Shown here piece after piece: positions 1 through 6,350 of a stretch of 11,587 nucleotides of DNA. The notes under the pieces were generated by a model. That model was not told the origin of the DNA and did no database searches. It saw nothing but the letters and a program-made list of their open reading frames with translations. The DNA is taken from the NCBI GenBank assembly GCA_023457035.1, contig JAEWNN010000154.1:1-11587 (forward strand), given 5' to 3'. The position numbers were made by a program, and so were the translations under genes. This DNA comes from Verrucomicrobiota bacterium. GTDB taxonomy: Bacteria > Verrucomicrobiota > Verrucomicrobiia > Opitutales > Opitutaceae. Position 1 is the stretch's first letter, and the number at the start of each line of letters is the position of its first letter.

Positions 1-308
1 AGCCGCAACGCCGTGCCGTCGGGGTTGGCGAGGTTCAGGCCGCGAATGACGATGTTGGAGACATTCGTGAGGCTCAGGCAGCCGTCGAGCGTGGCCGAGG
101 CGTCGGCGCCCTGGATGGTCTTGTTCGAGGCCACGGCGACCGTGCCGATGTCGAGCGTGCCGACGACGGTGATCACCTGCGCGTCGGCGGAAGCCGCATG
201 GGTGGCGAACTCGGCCGCGGTGGTGGCCAGAACGTTGGGACCGGCCGCACCGCCGGTGGCGGAAGCGCCGAAGCCGTCGGGCACGGGCGCGGTGAAGACC
301 GTGGCGAC
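1..308 (-). other. N-terminal part of a family 1 pectate lyase-like domain (cut by window edge)
   Basis: The last ~100 residues visible read PVPDGFGASATGGAAGP, then a strand-helix TTAAEFATHA, then VITVVGTLDI, VASNKTIQGAD and VSNIVIRGLNLANPDG. This is the start of the parallel beta-helix of polysaccharide lyase family 1: GFGAxxTGG, an (I/V)xVxGT strand, SNKTIxG, then the NxIIRNL strand. The calcium-binding Asp residues and the catalytic Arg would lie further along, outside the window, so activity cannot be judged here. A non-catalytic beta-helix is the alternative. Confidence 0.75.
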
Positions 309-3300
309 AGTCCACGTGTAGCTGGCAGGCGTCGCATCCACGTTGCCCGCAGCGTCGATCGCGCGGACTGCGAAGGTGTGCGGACCGTCGGCCAAGCCGG
401 TGAAGCTCACCGGGCTCGTCGCTGCGGCGTAGGCCGCGCCGTCCAGGCTCGCCTCGAACGAGGCGGTCGCATCCGTGCTGCCAAAGGTGAACGTAGCGGA
501 GGCGCTCCCACTCGGGTTCGCCGGCTGTGCGGTGATTGTCGTCTCCGGCGCCGTCAGGTCGATCGTCACCGTGCTGGAGTCGGTCGTCGCGGCGACGGCC
601 GTGCCGGCGTTGCCAGCTACGTCGCTAAACCCGATCGCGAAGGTCACTGCGCCTTCCGCATCGCCGGCTGCGACCGTGCGCGTCGCCGTCCACGTGTTCG
701 CGCCACTGTCGTAGCTCGCCATGGCGGACTCGCCCGCCAGCGTCACCGTTGGCGTCTGGAGCGTTTCGTTCGCCTTGAAGGTCAACGTCACCGTGTCGCC
801 GGCCTTCGCCAGCGTCGGCGTCGCGTTGCTTGAAACCAGCGTTACCGAGGTCAGCGTCGGCGCTGTGGTTTCCACCTTGATCGTCGGCAGCGTGTACGCC
901 GGCAGGGCGAGCGTGATGGGCCAGCCACCGGCGTCGGTCACCGTGCCGCTGTTCAGGTCGACACTCGTGCTGGCGACGGAGATACCGTCGGCATCGGTGT
1001 CGCCGGCCTGCACCGTGTAGGTGAAACCCAAGTTGGTGGTGCCGCTGCCGGAAGCGTACGTCGCGTGGCGCGTCTCCGCACCGATGGTCAGCGCCAGGCG
1101 CGGCGTGCCGGTGACCGTGACCGCCTCGCCGGTCGTCAGCGCAAAGGTGAGCGTGGCGCCGACCTTGTAGGTGCCGGCCGTGGGCGGCACCACCGCAGTG
1201 ATGCCCTTCGCTGGCGATGCCAGCGCGAGGCTATGGTGAGCGGAACCACCAGAGCTGAGGGCATACACCGTTCTGCCCGACAGCGCATCGGTGTCCGTTT
1301 TCACCGCCACAGGCGTGGACGCATTCGTCGTCTCACCATTTCCCAGCTGGCCATTGTAATTGTACCCCCAGGCCGCCACCGTGCCCTCGCTGCACAGCGC
1401 CAGCGAGTGGAGTCCTCCGGCCGACACCGCCACCACCGTCTTCCCAGCCAGCGCACCAGTGTCCGTTTTCACCGCCACAGGCGTGGACGCATTCGTCGTC
1501 TCACCATTTCCCAGCTGGCCGGCGGAATTGTCCCCGCAGGCCGCCACCGTGCCGTCGCTGCACAACGCCAGCGAGTGGTACGCCCCGGCCGACACCGCCA
1601 CCACCGTCTTCCCAGCCAGCGCACCTGTGTCCGTTCTCACTGCCGCCGGCGTGGGCGCATTCGTCGTCTCACCATTGCCCAGTTCGCCGACGGAATTATG
1701 TCCCCAAGCCGCCACCGTGCCGTCGCTGCACAACGCCAGCGAGTGGTACGCCCCGGCCGACACCGCCACCACCGTCTTGCCAGACAGCGCACTCGACCCA
1801 TCGGTAAGCACCTCCACCGGCGTGGACGTGGCACCCTCCGTCGTCGTACCATTGCCCAGTTGGCCTTGGCCATCGCCTCCCCATGCCACCACCGAGCCAT
1901 CGCTGCACAACGCCAGCGAGTGGAGTCCTCCGGCCGACACCGCCACCACCGTCTTGCCAGACAGCGCACTCAACCCATCGGTGCGCACCGCCACCGGCGT
2001 GGACGCATTCGTCGTCGCACCATTGCCCAGCTGGCCTTGGCCATTGTACCCCCAAGCCGCGATCGTGCCGTCGCTGCACAGAGCCAGCGAATACAGCTCC
2101 CCCGCTGACACCGCGACCACCGTCTTGCCAAACAGCGCACTCGACTTGTCGGCAAGCACCGCCACAGGCGTGGACGAATTCGTCGTCTCAGCATTGCCCA
2201 GTTGGCCAGAGTCATTCCATCCCCAAGCCGCCACCGTGCCGTCGCTGCACAACGCAAGAGTGTGATTATACCCGATCGCCAACGCCACCACTGTCTTGCC
2301 GACGAGCGCCCCGGTGCGCGGCACCAAGGCCGCCACCGGATGCGCGGCGTAATCCGCGGGCCCGAACCCGAGCTGGCCGTAGCCATTATAGCCCCAGGCC
2401 ACCGGCACGGTGCCGGGGGCGTGCGTGTACGCCTGGCCGTGGATGAACCCGCCGGCGAGCGCGTCCCCGTCGCCATCCTCGAGGCCCGTGCCGGTCGCCT
2501 TCACGTCGAGCCGCAGGGTGCCGGCGCCCGTCAGCCCCGTCGCCGTCACGAGATACTCCGCCGCGTTGGCCCCGGCCGTGACCGTGCCGAGCGTGGCCGT
2601 GGCTGCGCCGTCGACCGCCGTGAGGGCGAAATCCGCCGCATCCACACCCGTGACCGCTTCGGTAAACGTCACGCGCCACACCAACGTGTTGGCGAGTGTG
2701 ACCGGGCCGGGCTGCGTGCGCGCGATCGTCGCCACCGCCGGCGGTCTGGAGGCATTGGCCACGACGAGGCCGAAGGTGTCGGTAACGGTGCCGCCGCTGC
2801 CGTCATCCGCCACCACGTCGATGCTCACGGTACCCACATCGCCGTTGGCCGGCGTACCGGAGAAGGTGCGCGTGAGGGGATCGAAACTCAGCCACGCCGG
2901 TAGCGGACCGCCGCCCGAGAGCTGGGCGGAATAGGTGAGCGTATCGCCCGCGTCGGCGTCGACAAACGTGTTGGCCGCGAACTGGAAGTTGAAGGCCGCG
3001 TTCTCGGTCGCGCCCTGATCGGGGATGGCGTTGGCGACGGTCGGCGATGTATTCAGAATCACGGTTATGCCGTTGCCAGCCATGTCGGCGGTGACCACCG
3101 CGGCATCCGCGCCCCGCGCCCAGTCCTCGGCGGCCGCGAGGTTGTAGGTGGTGCCACCGCTGGATTGCGTGCCGGCCTGATCGAGCCGGGCATCGATCTG
3201 GGTTTTGTCCGGGCCGGTCAGGGTGACCGTGAAGCTGGTGGCAGAGGTGATCTCCACATCGGCAAGAGAAGCGCTCAGTGCGTAGGGGCCGCCCTCTCCG

Positions 3301-6152
3301 GTGACGCTCAGCCGACTGACATCGATGTCGTTGGCCGCGCCAGCCAAGCGCACAAGGTTCGCGCCGGTGACAAGCAGCTCGCCCGTCACGCTGTTGTACG
3401 CGGCGCTGGTGATGGTCGGAACCGGCACATAGCTAACGGTCACAGCGTTCGTCGCGTCGCTCGTGTCTCCGGCGGTGGCGTTGGTGCACCAATCGTCACC
3501 CGCCGCCAGATTGAAGGCGGTGCCGCCGGTGGAGGTCTGTCCGTTCTTGTTCAGGATCGGACTGACCGCCGCCCGGTCCGCCGCGGACAGGGTCAGGGTG
3601 AACTGGGTTGCGGAAGCACGTTCCACGTCCGACGTGTCCGCCAGCGTATACGTTGCCCCTCCCTCGCCGGTGATGGCGAATTTCCGGGCGTCAATGTCGG
3701 CGCCGCTAGCATTGGCCTCGATGTAGGTGCCGGTGACGGTCAGCACGCCCGTGGCCGCGTTGTAGGTGGCGGCAGTAATGGTCGGCGCTTCATCTACGTC
3801 GGTCACGCTGACGGTCACGGCCCGGGTAGCCGTCAGGGTACCGTTGTCCGTGACCACAACGTTGAAGCTGTACGAACTCTTCGTTTCGAAGTCGGCCGGG
3901 GTCTTCAACGTGACGGCGCCCGTGCTCCCATTGATGTTGAGCAGCGCCGCATCGGGGCCGGTCAGGCTGTAGGCAAGGGTCGCGCCGGCATCGGGGTCCA
4001 TGGCCGTGGCGGTGTAGATCGCCGTGTCGATCGGCGCATTCTCGGCCACCGTGCCCGTAGTGCCGGACGTGATGGTCGGCGCGTCGTTCGCGTCGGTCAC
4101 GCTGACGGTCACGGCCTGGGAGTCCGTCAGGGCACCGTTGTCTGTGACCACGACGGTGAAGTCGTAAACGTTGTTGCCCCCGTTGTCGGCGGGAGACTCG
4201 TAATCGGGCGCTGCGTAGAAGCTCACGGCGCCGGTGCTGCTGTCGATGGCGAAGAGTCCAGCGTCGGGGCCGGAGAGGCTCCAAGTGAGCGTCGCAGCAC
4301 TGTCCGGATCGGTGGCGGTAGCCGTGTAGACTGTGCCAGTGCTATTCTCCGTCACGCTGGCCGTGCTACCCGAGGTGATGACGGGCGCCTCGTTGGCATC
4401 GGTGACGGTGATCGACACGGGCTGGGGCGCGGAGTCGTTCGGCACGGGGGCCGCCGGCACAATCGGAGCGTTGTCGGTGGCCGTGACGGTGATGTCGTAG
4501 ACGTTGTTACCGTTCTTGTCGCTCGGCGATTCGTAGTCGGGCGCCGCCTTGAAGCTGACTTTACCGGTGCTGGCATTGATATCGAAAAGCCCCGCATCGT
4601 CGCCAGCGATACTGTAGGTCAGCGTCTGGCCGCTGTCGCGGTCGCTGGCGGTGACCGTGTAGACAGTGCCGGTGCTGTTCTCAGCCACCGTGGCCGTGGC
4701 GCCGGAGGTGATCTCCGGCGTGTCGTTCTGACCGGTGAGGTTGATCGACACCGCGTTTTCGGCAGTCTCGCCTGCGCTGTCCGTGGCCGTGACGGGGAAC
4801 GAGTCGACTTTCGTGACGCGATTCGCGAATCCGCCGACTTTCTCGGTCGAGAGCGCCTCGATCGCTGCGCCATTGGGCACGTAGACGTAGGCGCCTGTGC
4901 TGCTGTTGAGGTACAGCGTGCCGTAGGTGCCGACCTTGGTGATGTCGTAGTTTGAACCGCCAACGGCGTAAGCCCCCGACGTTCCGCCAGAGATGCCGTA
5001 GGAAGCAATGGGGCTCTTCGTGGTGGTTGACGGGGTCGCCGTCAGCGTACCCGTCACATTGGAAAAGCTGTTCGTGACCTCCGTATCGAGGAGTTGCCCC
5101 GTGTAAGACCCGGTGAAGCTGGGCGGCGCTTTGACGTCGGTGATGGCGAAATCGTTGAACATATCCGCGCCCGAGCTGGAGATCTCGACCGCAGCCACAT
5201 TGTCGATGGACGGAGAAAAGCCAGACTGAGTGGAGAGTGTCGCGCCGGAACCGTAGTGAGAAAACGAAGTCTGATGACCATCGCCATAGGTGAGTGTGAT
5301 CGACAAGGATCCGTCCGAGACCGTTGACGCGAAGGACGTCAGGTCGAAGGTGTATCCGGCAGGAGCGGAAATCTTCAGGTACGTGCCAGTGCCATCGGAC
5401 CTGAGTGGGTTGAGGCCGATGGAGCCTTCTGGGTCGTAGAAGCTCGTCAGGCTCTGACCGGACGCCGCCGTAAAGGTGATCGATTGGCTGCTGACAGTCT
5501 CGGTGCGCGTGATGGTTGAGTGCGTTCCGAAGACATCCACATCGGTCTCGAGGAACGTGATGGTCGAGAGCACGCCTTGGAAGTCGCCCAGAACCAGCGG
5601 GCGAGCCTCGATGGACCCTGTGGCGATTTCGAGCGTCCAGTCGCCGCCGAGCCGGGCAGCGCCGGTGGGCCCGGTCGAGCCGGCAACATCCGCGCCGGTC
5701 GCCTTGGCCATCGCGGCGAGGTACGCATCGCCCTCCGGTCCCGCGGCGAGTGAGCACCCGTAGAGCAGCAGATCGCCTCCGCGGTTCAACGCGCGGCCGA
5801 GCCGGGCCAGTCGCCCCGCCACCGCCGGGTCGCGCAGCGCGGCGCCATCGAGCGACGCCCCGCCGAGCCGCAGCGCACCGGGCGCGGCATGCGACACCAC
5901 ATGGATCGCCTCGTAGCCGGAGTGCGTCTCCGCCCAAGTCGCCATCTGCGCGAGCGCGTCGCCGGCCGGGTCGAGCCGGACCGTCTCCACGCCCGGCCGC
6001 ACACCGGCGACCAGCGCCTCGTGGCCCGCGACCGCGCCATCGACAAACGCCACCCCGCGCGCCGGCACCGCTCCCGCCCGCGCGGAGGGCAGCGCGCAGA
6101 CACCGGAAAGGAAAACAGCGACGAGCAAGGAACGAAGGCGAAGCGGTGACAT
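1..6152 (-). CDS. Giant secreted modular protein: DUF4347, cadherin/Ig-like modules, RCC1 propeller and C-terminal pectate lyase-like domain (3' end outside window)
   Basis: One frame stays open from an ATG at 6152 to the left edge (2050 codons seen). The frame was checked at the start, in the DUF4347, cadherin and RCC1 regions and at the left edge, with no shift found. ATG 6152 is the only start: the frame has a stop at 6201-6203 and no other ATG, GTG or TTG in between. No Shine-Dalgarno is visible. Residues 1-26 form a Sec signal peptide (basic start, LLVAVFLSGV core, ARA before the likely cleavage). Then come DUF4347 (about 34-190), an unassigned beta-rich domain (193-350), a VCBS-like module (356-478), three cadherin repeats (478-788), a duplicated unknown repeat (789-1029), a dystroglycan-type cadherin-like module (1033-1137), an Ig-like module (1138-1250), RCC1 (1251-1645), three Ig-like modules (1646-1948) and the start of a pectate lyase-like domain (1949 on). 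The likely role is extracellular polysaccharide binding and cleavage. The architecture is seen directly; substrate and anchoring are inference, since the C-terminus is missing. Confidence 0.93.
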   Translation of the reverse strand, partial: MSPLRLRSLLVAVFLSGVCALPSARAGAVPARGVAFVDGAVAGHEALVAGVRPGVETVRLDPAGDALAQMATWAETHSGYEAIHVVSHAAPGALRLGGASLDGAALRDPAVAGRLARLGRALNRGGDLLLYGCSLAAGPEGDAYLAAMAKATGADVAGSTGPTGAARLGGDWTLEIATGSIEARPLVLGDFQGVLSTITFLETDVDVFGTHSTITRTETVSSQSITFTAASGQSLTSFYDPEGSIGLNPLRSDGTGTYLKISAPAGYTFDLTSFASTVSDGSLSITLTYGDGHQTSFSHYGSGATLSTQSGFSPSIDNVAAVEISSSGADMFNDFAITDVKAPPSFTGSYTGQLLDTEVTNSFSNVTGTLTATPSTTTKSPIASYGISGGTSGAYAVGGSNYDITKVGTYGTLYLNSSTGAYVYVPNGAAIEALSTEKVGGFANRVTKVDSFPVTATDSAGETAENAVSINLTGQNDTPEITSGATATVAENSTGTVYTVTASDRDSGQTLTYSIAGDDAGLFDINASTGKVSFKAAPDYESPSDKNGNNVYDITVTATDNAPIVPAAPVPNDSAPQPVSITVTDANEAPVITSGSTASVTENSTGTVYTATATDPDSAATLTWSLSGPDAGLFAIDSSTGAVSFYAAPDYESPADNGGNNVYDFTVVVTDNGALTDSQAVTVSVTDANDAPTITSGTTGTVAENAPIDTAIYTATAMDPDAGATLAYSLTGPDAALLNINGSTGAVTLKTPADFETKSSYSFNVVVTDNGTLTATRAVTVSVTDVDEAPTITAATYNAATGVLTVTGTYIEANASGADIDARKFAITGEGGATYTLADTSDVERASATQFTLTLSAADRAAVSPILNKNGQTSTGGTAFNLAAGDDWCTNATAGDTSDATNAVTVSYVPVPTITSAAYNSVTGELLVTGANLVRLAGAANDIDVSRLSVTGEGGPYALSASLADVEITSATSFTVTLTGPDKTQIDARLDQAGTQSSGGTTYNLAAAEDWARGADAAVVTADMAGNGITVILNTSPTVANAIPDQGATENAAFNFQFAANTFVDADAGDTLTYSAQLSGGGPLPAWLSFDPLTRTFSGTPANGDVGTVSIDVVADDGSGGTVTDTFGLVVANASRPPAVATIARTQPGPVTLANTLVWRVTFTEAVTGVDAADFALTAVDGAATATLGTVTAGANAAEYLVTATGLTGAGTLRLDVKATGTGLEDGDGDALAGGFIHGQAYTHAPGTVPVAWGYNGYGQLGFGPADYAAHPVAALVPRTGALVGKTVVALAIGYNHTLALCSDGTVAAWGWNDSGQLGNAETTNSSTPVAVLADKSSALFGKTVVAVSAGELYSLALCSDGTIAAWGYNGQGQLGNGATTNASTPVAVRTDGLSALSGKTVVAVSAGGLHSLALCSDGSVVAWGGDGQGQLGNGTTTEGATSTPVEVLTDGSSALSGKTVVAVSAGAYHSLALCSDGTVAAWGHNSVGELGNGETTNAPTPAAVRTDTGALAGKTVVAVSAGAYHSLALCSDGTVAACGDNSAGQLGNGETTNASTPVAVKTDTGALAGKTVVAVSAGGLHSLALCSEGTVAAWGYNYNGQLGNGETTNASTPVAVKTDTDALSGRTVYALSSGGSAHHSLALASPAKGITAVVPPTAGTYKVGATLTFALTTGEAVTVTGTPRLALTIGAETRHATYASGSGTTNLGFTYTVQAGDTDADGISVASTSVDLNSGTVTDAGGWPITLALPAYTLPTIKVETTAPTLTSVTLVSSNATPTLAKAGDTVTLTFKANETLQTPTVTLAGESAMASYDSGANTWTATRTVAAGDAEGAVTFAIGFSDVAGNAGTAVAATTDSSTVTIDLTAPETTITAQPANPSGSASATFTFGSTDATASFEASLDGAAYAAATSPVSFTGLADGPHTFAVRAIDAAGNVDATPASYTWTVATVFTAPVPDGFGASATGGAAGPNVLATTAAEFATHAASADAQVITVVGTLDIGTVAVASNKTIQGADASATLDGCLSLTNVSNIVIRGLNLANPDGTALR
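309..1217 (-). other. Ig-like modules between propeller and lyase domain
   Basis: Three beta-rich modules follow the propeller. Residues about 1646-1758 have GTYKVGATLTFALTTGEAV, GTPRLALTIG, GFTYTVQAGDTDADGI and a final TVTDAGG, a pattern common in bacterial surface proteins. Residues about 1759-1868 have AGDTVTLTFKANE, VTLAGESAMASYD and VTFAIGFSDVAGN, an Ig-like module. Residues about 1869-1948 have ATFTFGSTDATASFEASLDG, PVSFTGLADGPHTFAVRAID and AGNVDATPASYTWTV, resembling modules that precede catalytic domains. They act as spacers and possibly weak glycan-binding units. Confidence 0.75.
1218..2402 (-). repeat. Seven RCC1 repeats forming one predicted beta-propeller
   Basis: Seven units of 56-59 codons each carry the blade signature AAWGxNxxGQLGNGxTTxxxTPVAV, then GKTVVAVSAGxxHSLALCSDGTV. 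The Trp codons begin at 2394, 2223, 2052, 1881, 1704 and 1368; in blade 6 the Trp is replaced by Cys (TGC, + strand 1536-1538). Spacings are 171, 171, 171, 177, 168 and 168 bases, the 177 coming from a small insertion (TEGATS) in blade 4. Seven blades fit the classic RCC1 fold. DNA identity between neighbouring units is very high, for example GGCCGACACCGCCACCACC in several units, which points to recent duplication or gene conversion. The role is probably protein or glycan binding outside the cell. A Cys sits in the LALCSDG motif of six blades and is Ala in the last. Confidence 0.95.
2405..3060 (-). other. Dystroglycan-type cadherin-like module and following Ig-like module
   Basis: Residues about 1033-1137 carry SPTVANAIPDQGATENAAF, then ADAGDTLTYSA, PAWLSFDPLTRTFSGTP and VGTVSIDVVADDGSGG. 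This is the pattern of dystroglycan-type cadherin-like (CADG) or putative-Ig modules. Residues about 1138-1250 then hold a second beta-rich module with VTFTEAVTGVDAADFAL and TGAGTLRLDVKATGTG, of the Ig-like kind that often precedes RCC1 repeats. Both act as spacers between the duplicated repeats and the propeller. Confidence 0.75.
3066..3788 (-). repeat. Two copies of an unassigned ~118-residue extracellular repeat
   Basis: Copy A covers about 3432-3788 and copy B about 3066-3428. Both share Y-N-x-x-T-G-x-L-x-V-T-G, then a DID motif, TGEGG, a strand ending in T-x-F-T-V/L-T-L, an acidic helix-like stretch, then a long-turn motif (Q-T/S-S-x-GGT) and NLAA or NLAAA followed by D-W. The conserved Trp and the GGT turn are unusual for plain Ig-like modules. 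Similar repeats occur in other giant bacterial surface proteins as far as I recall, but I cannot give a domain name. Confidence 0.7.
3789..4722 (-). repeat. Three tandem cadherin-like repeats
   Basis: Three consecutive modules of roughly 100-110 residues occupy 4388-4722, 4085-4387 and 3789-4084. Each starts with xITSG.T..VAEN or VTEN, followed by the calcium-binding-like A.D.D...TL.Y or TL.W, then the strand F.I...TG.V. A PDYES or ADFET motif comes next, and V.V.VTD ends each in DANEAP, DANDAP or DVDEAP. These match bacterial cadherin repeats, with acidic residues placed to bind calcium between modules. The first repeat has an insertion rich in Pro and Ala (NAPIVPAAPVPNDSAP) before its last strand. 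The role is probably a calcium-rigidified stalk. Confidence 0.88.
4722..5087 (-). other. VCBS-like repeat module
   Basis: Residues about 356-478 contain the pattern YGTLYLNSSTGAYVYVPN, then a short helix-like AAIEALS, then FPVTATDSAGETAENAVSI and NLTGQND before the next module. This is the usual signature of VCBS/Ig-like repeats of large secreted proteins: a glycine-initiated strand pair, an aromatic strand, a Val/Ala-rich turn, and a final strand ending in GxND. The role is structural spacing on the cell surface. Only one copy is present. Confidence 0.7.
5100..5578 (-). other. Unassigned beta-rich domain of the giant protein
   Basis: Residues about 193-350 follow DUF4347 directly. The segment alternates short hydrophobic strands with Ser/Thr/Gly turns (for example ITFTAASGQSL, YTFDLTSFAS, LSITLTYGDG) and ends in SSGADMFNDFAITDV. 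That ending resembles the last strand of secreted jelly-roll domains. It contains almost no Cys and no recognisable catalytic motif. A carbohydrate-binding or choice-of-anchor-like beta-sandwich is possible, but I cannot assign a family. Confidence 0.5.
5580..6053 (-). other. DUF4347 domain with conserved His and Cys
   Basis: Residues about 34-190 of the giant protein match the DUF4347 pattern often found at the N-terminus of very large bacterial surface proteins. It opens with VAFVDGAV, continues with GVETVRLDP and IHVVSHAAPGAL, then DLLLYGCSLAAG, and closes with LGGDWTLEIATGSIEARP. His88 (codon 5889-5891) lies in the strand-end motif VVSH and Cys133 (codon 5754-5756) in LYGC. A His after one core strand and a Cys after a later one is the layout of caspase-fold (CHAT or C80-like) cysteine peptidases. 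That relationship is my inference, and peptidase activity of DUF4347 is not something I can state as known. Confidence 0.85.
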
Positions 6153-6350
6153 GAGGGGATAGCGGATTGGAAGTGGAGACCGAGCGGGTGCGCCGCAGGT
6201 TCACACGGGGAAAATGGTCCGTAAACCATTTCCGCCCGTGCTTGACCGCAGAATTGCCCTACAGCGACGGCCGTTTGTAGGAATTCTCCCGCAACTGCCG
6301 ACTCGCGGCTTTTCGGCGGCGGTTTTCCGCGCTCTACTCGCAACCCCCGC
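6153..6350. promoter_or_regulatory. Divergent intergenic region between the giant gene and the kinase
   Basis: These 198 bases separate two start codons pointing away from each other, so promoters for both genes should lie here. No ribosome-binding sequence is visible before either start, and I find no convincing pair of -35 and -10 boxes. A possible TTGACC at 6242-6247 lacks a well-spaced -10 on the plus strand. The notable element is the palindrome listed separately. Position-wise it lies about 50-90 bases before the giant gene and 110-150 before the kinase. Confidence 0.6.
6204..6240. promoter_or_regulatory. Interrupted palindrome, candidate operator
   Basis: The outer arms CACGGG (6204-6209) and CCCGTG (6235-6240) pair, and the inner arms AAATGGT (6212-6218) and ACCATTT (6225-6231) pair around a six-base centre CCGTAA. 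Between them lie two and three unpaired bases. This gives 13 paired positions over 37 bases in an otherwise featureless region. Such a dyad could bind a dimeric regulator, for example the response regulator encoded nearby, or could form an RNA hairpin in either 5' leader. I cannot decide between these. Confidence 0.5.

Noticed and set aside
1264..2297. Regularly spaced direct repeats, considered as CRISPR or satellite DNA
   Set aside because: The period of 168-177 bases is a multiple of three and the repeats encode RCC1 blades; there are no unique spacers of constant size.
3165..4955. Long plus-strand open frame of 596 codons
   Set aside because: It lies antisense to the cadherin and repeat region of the giant gene, has a biased Arg/Gly/Val composition with no motif, and is explained by high GC content.
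4681..6204. Minus-strand open frame of 507 codons in a different frame
   Set aside because: The other minus frame encodes the signal peptide, DUF4347 and modules; this frame is Arg-rich and motif-free.
6242..6283. Sigma-70-like promoter for the kinase (TTGACC with TAGGAA, or TTGCCC with TAGGAA)
   Set aside because: Spacing is wrong for the first pair and the -10 is too weak for the second.
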